From assembly GCF_049056525.1 (NCBI RefSeq), contig NZ_JBHUPT010000060.1, forward strand, positions 1 through 64,000: DNA of 64,000 nucleotides, read 5' to 3'. Under the pieces are notes generated by a model. That model searched no databases. It saw only the letters and a list, made by a program, of their open reading frames with translations, and was not told where the DNA came from. Each line of letters opens with the position of its first letter. Positions within the stretch are counted from its first letter, which is position 1. Position numbers and translations under genes: made by a program. The stretch is from Leisingera coralii. GTDB taxonomy: Bacteria; Pseudomonadota; Alphaproteobacteria; Rhodobacterales; Rhodobacteraceae. Shown here one piece after another: positions 1-7,944 of the stretch.

Positions 1-120
1 CAGGATGTTGATCTCCCCCGACGACGCCAGCGCGCTTTTCGCATAAAGCGGCGCCGCCAAAGCCGCAGCCCCCGCACCCCGCAATACCGAACGCCGTGAA
101 ACAGTAGCCTTTACAGTCAT
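1..120 (-). CDS. Solute-binding protein with Tat signal (N-terminus only)
   Basis: Only the first 40 codons are inside the window; the gene runs off the left edge. It starts at the ATG complementary to 118-120, with a GGGAG ribosome site a few bases upstream (about 131-136). The peptide has a twin-arginine signal: SRRSVLRGAG followed by an Ala-rich stretch and a likely cleavage site near ALASSG. The first mature residues, GEINIL, resemble PotD-type polyamine-binding proteins. The twin-arginine export signal is seen directly; the polyamine-type family is inferred from a very short stretch. It diverges from the LysR gene at 582. Confidence 0.6.
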   Translation of the reverse strand, partial: MTVKATVSRRSVLRGAGAAALAAPLYAKSALASSGEINIL

Positions 121-581
121 TTGTACAATTCTCCCTTTGGACTGGTATTTGTTATTATTGTTGTTTTGAACGGTGAAACCTTGCGGAGGCTTGCAGCGCT
201 CCGACAGTGACAGTTTGGAAAAAAGATAAGACCAGATTGCCCATGAACTTTCTCAACATGACGCCAGTTTCAGCACAGTTAGCGGCCATTCGCGACATAT
301 TCATGTGTTGTCAGCCACACCGTTAACCCGGCAGTGCGGGTCCGGCCGGGCGGGCCGTCAACGGCCGAGTATGCTTTTTCCGGGCAGCCATAGCTTCGGC
401 TCTCCCCTGACGGGATCGGGCTGCGAAACTGCTCCGGACCGCAGGCCGTCAAGAGCGCAGGCGCTTCCACGCCGCTGCACTGCGGGAACGCAGAACAAGC
501 CGTTCCAATTTATTGCTATCAATATTCTGATTTTTTACGAAGACTCGTGATCCAACCCATTGAGCATGCAAGGAATACGCC
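121..581. other. Divergent intergenic region
   Basis: These 461 bases separate the minus-strand binding protein from the plus-strand LysR gene and must hold both promoters. I see no convincing gene. Small symmetric elements are present: an 8-bp palindrome TTGTACAA at 121-128 and an inverted repeat GGCCGT-CA-ACGGCC at 353-366 followed by a short T run. The second could be a weak hairpin. LysR proteins usually bind such divergent regions, but no clear operator stands out. Confidence 0.4.
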
Positions 582-1556
582 ATGCCGAAGCAAACCGCCC
601 GCAAGGACCTGAGTCTCAAGGGGCTGGAACTGTTTCAGATCACCGCCCGAAAAGGGTCGCTGCAGGACGTGTCTGACGAGACCGGCCTGTCGGTCAGCAC
701 CATCTCGCACCACCTGCGCAATCTCGAAGAGCATCTGGGGGTGGAGCTGTTCAACCACAGCCGCCGCCCCATGGTGCTGACGCCCAAGGGGCAGGTCTTC
801 CTGCGCAATATCGGCGATGCCCTGCATGCGATCCGCAAGGCCAAGGCGGAAGCCTCGGCTGGTAATATTTCCGAGGCCAGCTATCTGCGGCTTGGTACGA
901 TCGAGGATTTCGACAGCGACATCATGCCGGAGCTTGCGGTTTTCCTTTCCGCCAGCATGCCCCGCTGCGATTTCATGTATCACACCGACTCCAGCCACGC
1001 GATCCTGGCCATGCTGCGCGACCGGCAGCTGGATCTGGGCGTCACCTCCACCCCCGCCGAACGTTTGCGCGACCTGCAGGACAAGCCGCTGCTGCGTGAT
1101 CCCTTTGTCGTGGTGCTGCCCAAAGCCGGTGAGCACTTGCTGCAGGAGGTGATCGAAGGGAAAAGCAAGCTGCCCTTTCTGCGGTTCACCAGCAGCCAGA
1201 TCATAGCCCGGCAGATCGAGTCCCAGCTGCGCCGCATGGGGCTGTCGCTGCCGCACCGCTTTGAATGCGCCAGCAATCAGACGCTGATGGCCATGGTTGC
1301 CGCGGGCGCCGGCTGGACCATCACCACGCCGCTGCTGTTCTCCCGCGCCAAGCGGTTCCAGCCCAAGCTCAAGATGGTGGCATTCCCCGGCAAGAGCTTT
1401 TCCCGCACCCTCGCTATCGTTTCGACGCCGGATTGCTCCCGCTCGATCCTGGATCTGGTGGACAGCCGGATGCGCACGCTGATCACGGAACATGCCATCA
1501 AGCCGTTCCACGGGACCGCCCCGTGGCTGGAAAAATGGTTTACCCTGATTACCTGA
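582..1556 (+). CDS. LysR-type transcriptional regulator A
   Basis: 324-residue LysR-family regulator. An N-terminal winged helix-turn-helix lies at about residues 10-70 (LSVSTISHHLRNLEEHLG is the recognition region) and is followed by a periplasmic-binding-protein-like effector domain from about residue 100. An AAGGA ribosome site lies 7 bases before the ATG. It is clearly paralogous to the LysR at 9148: both share the layout SRRPMVLTP/TRRPMGLTP after the HTH and GAGWTITT/GSGWTITT in the effector domain. It diverges from a binding-protein gene on the left and converges with the MttB gene on the right. Likely targets are one of these or the MttB/demethylase pair; this is inference. The effector is unknown. 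Confidence 0.85.
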   Translation: MPKQTARKDLSLKGLELFQITARKGSLQDVSDETGLSVSTISHHLRNLEEHLGVELFNHSRRPMVLTPKGQVFLRNIGDALHAIRKAKAEASAGNISEASYLRLGTIEDFDSDIMPELAVFLSASMPRCDFMYHTDSSHAILAMLRDRQLDLGVTSTPAERLRDLQDKPLLRDPFVVVLPKAGEHLLQEVIEGKSKLPFLRFTSSQIIARQIESQLRRMGLSLPHRFECASNQTLMAMVAAGAGWTITTPLLFSRAKRFQPKLKMVAFPGKSFSRTLAIVSTPDCSRSILDLVDSRMRTLITEHAIKPFHGTAPWLEKWFTLIT

Positions 1557-1568
1557 GGTTCCGGCGTT

Positions 1569-3086
1569 TCAAAGGATCCTGAACCGCGAACGGATCTCCT
1601 TGTCTTGCGCTGCGCTCAGGTATTCGGGCCGGTGTGTCTGCAAAATCTCCTGCGCCTTTGCCCGCGCCTGTGCCCAGGCATCCGGGGCGCCTTTCTCTGC
1701 CCAGGTGCGCGGCTCATCCCGGTCGGCCAGTGACGGGTAGAAGTAATCCCGCTCCATCGCCGCATAGGTATGCTGGCCGCCTAGGAAGTGCCCCTCTCCC
1801 AGCACCGCTTCGCAGATTGCCTCGAACCCGAGGTTTTCCTCGCTCACCTCTATCCCGCGTAAGGCTCTATAGGTGTGTGAATGCATCTCGTCATCCAGCA
1901 CAAACCCCTCGAAACTTGCGCCCAGAAGGGACGCGGTCATGCCGGAGCTTTCATAGATCAGGTTGCCCCCCGCCAGCGCCGCCGCCAGCGAGGTCAGTCC
2001 CTTTTCCATCCCGTACTGCGCATCAATTGCCTTGGCATCGGTCATTGAGCAGGCCACGCCTGAGGGCAGCCCCAGCCAGTTTGACAGCTGCGCCGAGGCC
2101 GCGTTCAGCACCGCCGTCTCGCCGCTGCCGCCGGAAAATGCCCCGGTACGCAGGTCGATCACCAAGGGCCAGTTGGAGAACACCATCGGAAAACCCGGCT
2201 GGATCGCATGCACCATCACCAGGCTTGCCAGGGTCTCGGCCAGAGATTGCGCCAAAAAGCCGGCCAGCGTCGCGGGCGCGGTCGCCCCGGCCTGTGCAGC
2301 GGTAATGCAGGATACCGGGATATTGTGTTTGATGCACTCATAGACGACGTCCACCGCATCCTCTCCATAGCGCATCGGCGAAATCACCGGGCTGATATGC
2401 GCCTTGAGGAAGGGGCGTTTGGAAAACTCACCAGGGCCGCCCGCGGCGATATCCAGCAACCCCACAATCGGATCCACATGCTCAGCCAGCGTGAAAGAGG
2501 TTGCCACCGGCTTGGTCGTGTTCTTCAGAAGCGCATAGACGGTGTTCACGTCGAGGTCATAGTTATCCGGCACATCGGTCGCCACGCAGCAGCGGGTGAA
2601 CCAGCTGACATTGGCGAGCCTGTCCTGCAGCCGGGTGAAGCCGTGCAGGTCCTTCAGGGTCGAGGGCCGGTAGAGCCCGCTCTCCAAGTCCAGCGTCTGC
2701 ACCGCCGCGCCGCCGGTGCCGAAATGCACCGCATTGCCGCCCACGGTGATTGAGCGGCTCTCGTCCCGCCCGTGCAGCACGAATGTCTTGGCCGCCTGGT
2801 CGATTGCCCGTTCCACCAGAACCGGCGGGAACAGCACCCGCCCGGCGCCATCATCCTTGGCCCCAACGGCCAAGAGATCAGCGTGCAGCCGTGGCGGAAC
2901 CTCTCCCATGCCCAGCTTGGTAAGAAGATCCAGCGCCGTGCTGTAGATCCGCTCCAGCTCCGTCTGGGTCAGCGGCTTGTAAGCGCCGCCAATCTGGCCG
3001 GGCGGGCACGGATCAAAAACCGGCTTGGCCGCTCTCTGCACCAGCCGCTCCCGGCGCCCGCCTCTCTTGGTCCGCTGTTCTTCCAT
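1569..3086 (-). CDS. MttB-family (trimethylamine methyltransferase-like) protein, non-pyrrolysine
   Basis: 505-residue member of the MttB superfamily, a TIM-barrel family whose studied members move a methyl group from a methylated amine or betaine to a corrinoid protein. The reading frame is continuous with no in-frame amber codon, so it is of the non-pyrrolysine class (as MtgB-type glycine betaine methyltransferases are). The start at 3086 is preferred over an upstream ATG at 3119 because AGGAGG sits 7 bases before it. Recognisable family segments include the AGQAGATAPATLAG-like stretch in mid-protein and the C-terminal GEGHFLGGQHT. It diverges from an FAD/GcvT demethylase at 3275. No corrinoid-binding protein or reactivase is encoded nearby, so the methyl acceptor is unclear. 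Substrate unknown; a quaternary or tertiary methylamine is likely. Confidence 0.8.
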   Translation of the reverse strand: MEEQRTKRGGRRERLVQRAAKPVFDPCPPGQIGGAYKPLTQTELERIYSTALDLLTKLGMGEVPPRLHADLLAVGAKDDGAGRVLFPPVLVERAIDQAAKTFVLHGRDESRSITVGGNAVHFGTGGAAVQTLDLESGLYRPSTLKDLHGFTRLQDRLANVSWFTRCCVATDVPDNYDLDVNTVYALLKNTTKPVATSFTLAEHVDPIVGLLDIAAGGPGEFSKRPFLKAHISPVISPMRYGEDAVDVVYECIKHNIPVSCITAAQAGATAPATLAGFLAQSLAETLASLVMVHAIQPGFPMVFSNWPLVIDLRTGAFSGGSGETAVLNAASAQLSNWLGLPSGVACSMTDAKAIDAQYGMEKGLTSLAAALAGGNLIYESSGMTASLLGASFEGFVLDDEMHSHTYRALRGIEVSEENLGFEAICEAVLGEGHFLGGQHTYAAMERDYFYPSLADRDEPRTWAEKGAPDAWAQARAKAQEILQTHRPEYLSAAQDKEIRSRFRIL

Positions 3087-3093
3087 CTCGCGG

Positions 3094-3099
3094 CCTCCT
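3094..3099 (-). promoter_or_regulatory. Shine-Dalgarno that fixes the MttB start
   Basis: The minus strand reads AGGAGG here, 7 bases before the ATG at 3086. The alternative ATG at 3119 has no comparable site, so the shorter 505-residue protein is the better call. Confidence 0.7.
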
Positions 3100-3166
3100 G
3101 CGGCAAATCCCGGTTCCACTGTTCCTGCCGCGGCCTCCGGCTGGCAATCGCGGCCGTGGTATTCTC

Positions 3167-3193
3167 AAATTCCGCAAGAGGGTTTCCGAATTT
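3167..3193. promoter_or_regulatory. Inverted repeat in mttB/demethylase divergent promoter region
   Basis: AAATTC at 3167-3172 is mirrored by GAATTT at 3188-3193 with a 15-base spacer. It lies in the AT-richest part of the 188-base region between the divergent MttB gene (start 3086) and the FAD/GcvT gene (start 3275). This is where an operator for a shared regulator would be expected. The arms are only 6 bp, so it is a modest candidate. Confidence 0.35.
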
Positions 3194-3274
3194 TTGCAAA
3201 ATACAGCCGGCCGCATTGCCGCCGCCTGCCCCCGGGCGCTTAGTCGCCTCAGATCAATCCGGAGACTCATTCCC

Positions 3275-5710
3275 ATGAAATCGCGCACCAAGGTTGTGGT
3301 GATCGGCGGCGGCATCGCCGGCTGCTCCACCCTCTACCACCTCACTCAGGAAGGCTGGAGCGATGTCGTCCTGGTCGAACGCAACGAGCTGACCAGCGGC
3401 ACCACCTGGCATTCCGCAGCACAGGTGACGAACTTCGGCATGAACCAAACGATGGTGGGGCTGAAGACGCACTCGATCAACCTCTACAAATCGCTGGCCG
3501 AAAACCCGGAATACCCGATCAACTACCACCACGGCGACGGCGGCATCAGGCTCGCCAATACCGAGGCACAGATGCAGGGCTACCGTCATTTCGCCTCGAT
3601 GGCCCGCGGTATGAACGTGCATTTCGAGGTGATCGACGCAGAAGAATGCGCCCGCCGCCATCCGCTGATTTCCACCGACAACTTGATCGGCGGCCTTTGG
3701 GACCCGCTGGACGGTGATATCGACCCGGCCCAGCTGTGCCAGGCGCTGGCCTATCACGCGCGCAAGGCCGGTGCCGAGGTCTACCGCAATACGCCCGTCA
3801 CCGCCCTCACCCAGCACAAGGACGACACCTGGACCGTGCACACCGAACAAGGCGACATCGACTGCGACATCGTCGTCAACGCCTGCGGCTACCGGGTGAA
3901 CGAGGTGGGCGCGATGATGGGTGTGCACCACCCGGTCGCCTCGATGGAGCACCAGTATTTCCTGACCGAAGACATCCAGGGCATCATCGACGCAGGCCGC
4001 CGGATGCCGCTGATCCGCTGCCCGATCTCCGACTACTACTGCCGCCAGGAAAAGAACGGGCTGCTGATCGGCTTCTATGAGCAAGACTGCAAGACTTGGG
4101 GCATGGACGGGATCGACCCGAACTTTGTGAACGCCCTTTGCCCCGACGATCTGGAACGGGTGATGGACGTGCTGGAGGGCGCGTTCGAGAGGATGCCCGC
4201 GCTCCGCGAAACCGGCATCCGCTCGATTGTAAATGGCCCGATCACCTATACCATCGACGGTGCGCCGCTGATCGGCCCAATCCCGGGCAAGCGCAACGCC
4301 TTCTGCGCCATCGGCTTGCGCGCCGGGCTCGGCGAAGGCGGCGGCCACGGCTGGCTGCTGGCGCAGATGATCGTGCATGGGGAGGCTTGCTATGACACCT
4401 GGTGCATCGACCCGCGCCGCTTCACTACCCACGCCAATGTGGAACTGACCGCGCTGAAGGCCATTGAAGACTACCAGAACGAATTCCGCTTCCACTTCCC
4501 GCATGAGCACCGCCCGGCGGGCCGTCCGGCCAAGACAACTGCGCTGACGCCGGTGCTGGCCGCGGAGGGCGCCGAGTTCACCGTGGTGAACGGCTGGGAG
4601 CGGGTGGAGTACATCAAGCCCTCGCCGGATTTCCACCCCTCTCTCACCTTCAACTTCGACGAGGCATTCGACGTGGTCGCGGCGGAAGTAAAAAACGTCC
4701 AGGAAAACGTGGGCCTGGCCGAGGTCAATGGCTTCAACCGGTTCGAGATCACCGGTGCCGACCGGCACAGCTTCCTCGACCGCATGTTTTGCGGCACCGT
4801 CACCAAACGCGCGGGCCGCGTCGGGCTTGGCTACCTGCTGAACCACCATGGCATGGTCATTGGCGAGGCCACCGTTGCTAACCTCCCCGCCTCTGACAGA
4901 GGCCCCGAACGTGTCTGGTATGGCTCCGCCGCCGCCAGCGAATTCCACGACATGGACTGGCTCAGCCAGCACATCCGGCCCGGCGAAGACGTGCAGATCC
5001 GCTCCCTCACCAATGACCAGACCATCCTGGTCCTGGCCGGCCCCCGGGCACGGAACGTGCTCGCAGCCTGCGCCCGGGGCGACTGGTCGGCAACGGCCTT
5101 CCCCTGGCTGTCGGTGCGCGAATGCTTCATCGGCTTCGCGCCCGCCACGGTGATGGGCGTCAGCTTCTCTGGCGAACTGGCGTATGAGATCCATGTCCCC
5201 AACGCCTCGCTCCTTGCCGCCTATCTGGCGCTGCGGAAGGCGGGTGAGGAGCACGGGCTCAAACTTTTCGGCGCCCGCGCAGTCGAGTCGATGAGGATGG
5301 AGAAAGGCTTCCTGCACTGGAAAGCCGACCTGATTACCGAATTCGATCCGTTCGAGACCGGGCTGGACCGTTTCGTGAAGCTGGAGAAAGGCGATTTCAT
5401 CGGGCGCGAAGCCTTGCTGAAACGCCAATCCGAAGGCGACCGCAAGAAGCTGGTCACATTGCAGGTTGATGCCACCAACGCCCCGGCCCATGGCGGCGCC
5501 TCGCTGATGCAGGGGAACAAGGTTGTGGGCACCGTGACCTCCGGCGATTGGGGACACCGGGTGGGGATGAACCTGGCCTATGCATTTGTTGAACCGGACC
5601 TGGCGGCAGAGGGCAGCAGCATGCAACTCGACCTCTGCGGCAATCTGGTCGCGGCGACAGTTATCGCCCCATCGCCCTATGACCCCGGCTTCGATCACAT
5701 CCGCGGCTGA
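3275..5710 (+). CDS. FAD/GcvT-type demethylating dehydrogenase (dimethylglycine/sarcosine dehydrogenase family)
   Basis: 811-residue two-part enzyme. The N-terminal DAO-type FAD domain has the dinucleotide motif VVVIGGGIAG (Gly11, 13, 16) and the SGTTWHSAA motif, whose His46 aligns with the residue that binds FAD covalently in dimethylglycine dehydrogenase. From about residue 430 a GcvT-like folate domain follows (MRMEKGFLHW, FDPFETGLDRF). Family members remove an N-methyl group oxidatively and pass the formaldehyde-level carbon to tetrahydrofolate. The start at 3275 has a GGAG site 10 bases upstream and leaves the dinucleotide fold at the N-terminus, as usual; an ATG at 3194 is rejected. It diverges from MttB, which suggests that the pair works on one methylated amine. 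Exact substrate unknown. Confidence 0.85.
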   Translation: MKSRTKVVVIGGGIAGCSTLYHLTQEGWSDVVLVERNELTSGTTWHSAAQVTNFGMNQTMVGLKTHSINLYKSLAENPEYPINYHHGDGGIRLANTEAQMQGYRHFASMARGMNVHFEVIDAEECARRHPLISTDNLIGGLWDPLDGDIDPAQLCQALAYHARKAGAEVYRNTPVTALTQHKDDTWTVHTEQGDIDCDIVVNACGYRVNEVGAMMGVHHPVASMEHQYFLTEDIQGIIDAGRRMPLIRCPISDYYCRQEKNGLLIGFYEQDCKTWGMDGIDPNFVNALCPDDLERVMDVLEGAFERMPALRETGIRSIVNGPITYTIDGAPLIGPIPGKRNAFCAIGLRAGLGEGGGHGWLLAQMIVHGEACYDTWCIDPRRFTTHANVELTALKAIEDYQNEFRFHFPHEHRPAGRPAKTTALTPVLAAEGAEFTVVNGWERVEYIKPSPDFHPSLTFNFDEAFDVVAAEVKNVQENVGLAEVNGFNRFEITGADRHSFLDRMFCGTVTKRAGRVGLGYLLNHHGMVIGEATVANLPASDRGPERVWYGSAAASEFHDMDWLSQHIRPGEDVQIRSLTNDQTILVLAGPRARNVLAACARGDWSATAFPWLSVRECFIGFAPATVMGVSFSGELAYEIHVPNASLLAAYLALRKAGEEHGLKLFGARAVESMRMEKGFLHWKADLITEFDPFETGLDRFVKLEKGDFIGREALLKRQSEGDRKKLVTLQVDATNAPAHGGASLMQGNKVVGTVTSGDWGHRVGMNLAYAFVEPDLAAEGSSMQLDLCGNLVAATVIAPSPYDPGFDHIRG

Positions 5711-5726
5711 TGCCTCCCCAAACAGC

Positions 5727-5756
5727 AAAACGCCCGGAGATTTCCCCGGGCGTTTT
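5727..5756. terminator. Bidirectional rho-independent terminator
   Basis: AAAACGCCCGG (5727-5737) and CCGGGCGTTTT (5746-5756) form an 11-bp perfect stem with an 8-base loop, A-rich on the left and T-rich on the right. It lies between the convergent ends of the FAD/GcvT gene (5710) and the permease gene (5777) and can serve both strands. Confidence 0.85.
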
Positions 5757-5776
5757 CATTTGTCTTGCAGCTAGGA

Positions 5777-7042
5777 TCAGCTGCGGCCTTTCCACGGCAC
5801 CAGCCAGTTCTCGGCCTTGCGCATCAGGATGTCGATGCCATAGCCGATGATCCCGATCAGCACGATGCCCATGATCACGATATCGGTCAGCTGGAACTTG
5901 GACGCGGCGATGATCATCATGCCCGCGCCCTTCTGCGCGGCAACCAGTTCGGCAGCCACAACCGTACCCCAGCAGACCCCCATTGCCACCCGCGCGCCGG
6001 TGAAGATTTCCGGCAGTGAGTTCGGCACGATCACATGGCGCATGATCTGCCACTTGGAGGCGCCCAGTGAATAGGCCGCGTGGATCTTGGAGATGTTCAC
6101 CCCGGACACCCCGGCCCGCGCGGCAATCGTCATGATCCAGAGTGCAGCCAGGAAAAGCAGGACGATCTTGCCGGTCTCCCAGATGCCGAACCAGATGATC
6201 ACCAGCGGGATCAGCGCCAGCGGCGGCACCGGGCGCATGAACTCGACAATCGGGTCGAACCAGCCGCGGAACCAGCCTGAAAGACCCATCGCATAGCCCA
6301 GCGGAATGCCGACAATCGCACCGGTCACGAACCCGGCGATCACCCGCGCCAGCGACCAGCCCAGATGCTGCCACAGCGAGAAGTTCTGATACCCTTCGGA
6401 TGCGATTTCAAAGAACCGCGCCACCACAGTTTCCGGGGCCGGCAGCCAGATCGGGTTCATCTGCATCCCGGCACTGGGGGTAAAGCTGATCGCACCCTTG
6501 CCGGTCAGCGACACGGTGCCATCGCCGGTATCCACGGCCGTTCCCGGCCCGATCGGCTCCCCGTTGATCGCCACCACCTTGGCGCCTTCCTTGCGTTTGG
6601 CGTCGTCATTGCGATCGAAAATCAGGGTGGTTGACCTCCCGGCCTGTGCCGCCAAACCATCGTTTTTGGCAAAACCGTTGCCCGGGTCCACCTCGAACTT
6701 GGGGCTTTCCTCGCCGAACCCGGCCACCCGGACCACGACCTCCGCATCGTCGGTGCTGCCTTCGGCGTTTTCCAGCGTGTAGGTAAAACTTGTTTCCCCG
6801 CTAAACGGCCCCGGCACATGGAGGGGAAACAGCTTGGAGCCAGTGAACGCCGCCCAGATCACAAAGATCACCAGAACTGAAATGATCGACGCCGCCCGGT
6901 CCGGGCTCACGGCGCTTTCGTCGCCGAATGTCACGGTCTTCAGGCTGGTGAAGTCATGCCGCGACTGCATTCCGCGGCGGATCAGATGCACCAGGAAAAA
7001 GGCCCCGGCAAACAGCGCGATATAGAAAATCAGGACTGTCAT
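5777..7042 (-). CDS. TauC/SsuC-type ABC permease with extra extracytoplasmic domain
   Basis: 421 residues, against about 250-280 for ordinary TauC/SsuC permeases. The C-terminal half (from about residue 195) is a normal BPD-type permease: LPAPETV, LWQHLGWSLARV, several membrane helices, and the EAA-type loop GASKWQIMRHVIVPNSLPEI. Two N-terminal membrane segments (about 3-22 and 52-72) bracket a short loop and are followed by an insert of about 110 residues. This insert has the flavour of a bacterial cadherin/VCBS-like beta domain (TSFTYTLENAEG, GTVSLTGKGAISFTPSAG). The insert is seen directly; the fold and its role (perhaps docking of the binding protein or cell-wall contact) are inference. 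It is translationally coupled by a 4-base overlap to the ATPase gene at 7039. Confidence 0.8.
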   Translation of the reverse strand: MTVLIFYIALFAGAFFLVHLIRRGMQSRHDFTSLKTVTFGDESAVSPDRAASIISVLVIFVIWAAFTGSKLFPLHVPGPFSGETSFTYTLENAEGSTDDAEVVVRVAGFGEESPKFEVDPGNGFAKNDGLAAQAGRSTTLIFDRNDDAKRKEGAKVVAINGEPIGPGTAVDTGDGTVSLTGKGAISFTPSAGMQMNPIWLPAPETVVARFFEIASEGYQNFSLWQHLGWSLARVIAGFVTGAIVGIPLGYAMGLSGWFRGWFDPIVEFMRPVPPLALIPLVIIWFGIWETGKIVLLFLAALWIMTIAARAGVSGVNISKIHAAYSLGASKWQIMRHVIVPNSLPEIFTGARVAMGVCWGTVVAAELVAAQKGAGMMIIAASKFQLTDIVIMGIVLIGIIGYGIDILMRKAENWLVPWKGRS

Positions 7043-7845
7043 GCCACTTGCTCCGTCCGGCCCATGATTTCCTCTTCCATCTCCCAGATCATCGAGAGGA
7101 TCTCATCGCGGGTCTCGGCAAAGCCTTCGGATTTCTTGACGTCGCGCAGGTCGGCATTCACCCCGCGCTCGGCAAAGGGCAGCTGGTATTCGCGGTGGAT
7201 GCGTCCTGGCCGCGGCGCCATCACGATCAGCCGCTCACCCAGCAGCAAGGCTTCCTCCACCGAGTGGGTGATCAGGATGATGGTTTTGCCGGTCTCCTTC
7301 CATAGCTTCAGGACCAAACCTTGCATCTTTTCCCGCGTCAGCGCGTCCAGCGCGCCCAGCGGCTCATCCATCAGGATCACATCCGGCTCATTCGCCAGGC
7401 AGCGGGCCAGAGCCACACGCTGCTGCATACCGCCGGACAGCTCATAAACCGCCTTTTCCTTGAAGTCCTGCAAGCCGACAATTTCCAGCAAGTGGTCGGA
7501 AATCTTCTCCCGCTCCGCCTTGCCCATGCCCTTCATGCGGGGCCCGAATTCCACATTGTCGCGCACGTTCATCCACTCGAACAGCGCGCCCTTCTGGAAC
7601 ACCATCCCGCGCTCCGCGTCCGGCCCGGTGACCACATGGCCGTTCAGCTCCACAGCGCCCTCGGTAGGGGCCAGGAAGCCCGCCAGGATGTTCAGCAGCG
7701 TGGTCTTGCCGCAGCCCGATGGCCCCAGCACCGACAGCAACTCCCCCGCCTGCAAATTCAATGAAACGTCTTTCAGCGCCTGGACCGAACTGCCGTTGGG
7801 CAGGTCAAAACGCATGGAGACACTCTTGATGTCTAGTCCCGACAT
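7039..7845 (-). CDS. TauB/SsuB-type ABC transporter ATPase
   Basis: 268-residue nucleotide-binding subunit. Walker A is GPSGCGKTT (about residues 40-48), the signature is LSGGMQQRVALARC, Walker B is VILMDEPLGALD, and the switch His lies in ITHSVEEA. The closest recognisable families are taurine, sulfonate and nitrate ATPases. It is the middle gene of a binding protein-ATPase-permease operon and overlaps the permease start by 4 bases. Confidence 0.9.
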   Translation of the reverse strand: MSGLDIKSVSMRFDLPNGSSVQALKDVSLNLQAGELLSVLGPSGCGKTTLLNILAGFLAPTEGAVELNGHVVTGPDAERGMVFQKGALFEWMNVRDNVEFGPRMKGMGKAEREKISDHLLEIVGLQDFKEKAVYELSGGMQQRVALARCLANEPDVILMDEPLGALDALTREKMQGLVLKLWKETGKTIILITHSVEEALLLGERLIVMAPRPGRIHREYQLPFAERGVNADLRDVKKSEGFAETRDEILSMIWEMEEEIMGRTEQVA

Positions 7846-7899
7846 CTTTTCCCCTTCCTGTTAGGGCCTTGCGGCATTCGCCCTGCAACCCTGGATGCA

Positions 7900-7922
7900 A
7901 ACGGCCCGAGGTCCGGGCCGTT
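7900..7922. other. Intercistronic stem-loop after binding-protein gene
   Basis: AACGGCCCG (7900-7908) and CGGGCCGTT (7914-7922) form a perfect 9-bp stem with a 5-base loop. It lies just after the end of the binding-protein gene (7945) and before the ATPase start (7845), with no T run on the minus strand. Such hairpins commonly protect the abundant binding-protein mRNA or partly terminate transcription, which gives unequal subunit levels. Confidence 0.6.
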
Positions 7923-7944
7923 CGACATAGTCAAATTGCGCGGC

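Noticed and set aside
1569..3086. Pyrrolysine-containing MttB
   Set aside because: The frame has no in-frame amber codon at all, so pyrrolysine is not needed; the same holds for the gene at 53930.
3254..5728. Long minus-strand open frame opposite the FAD/GcvT enzyme
   Set aside because: Mirror image of a clear enzyme gene; its translation shows no domain and the low-complexity His/Val/Gly mix of a shadow frame.
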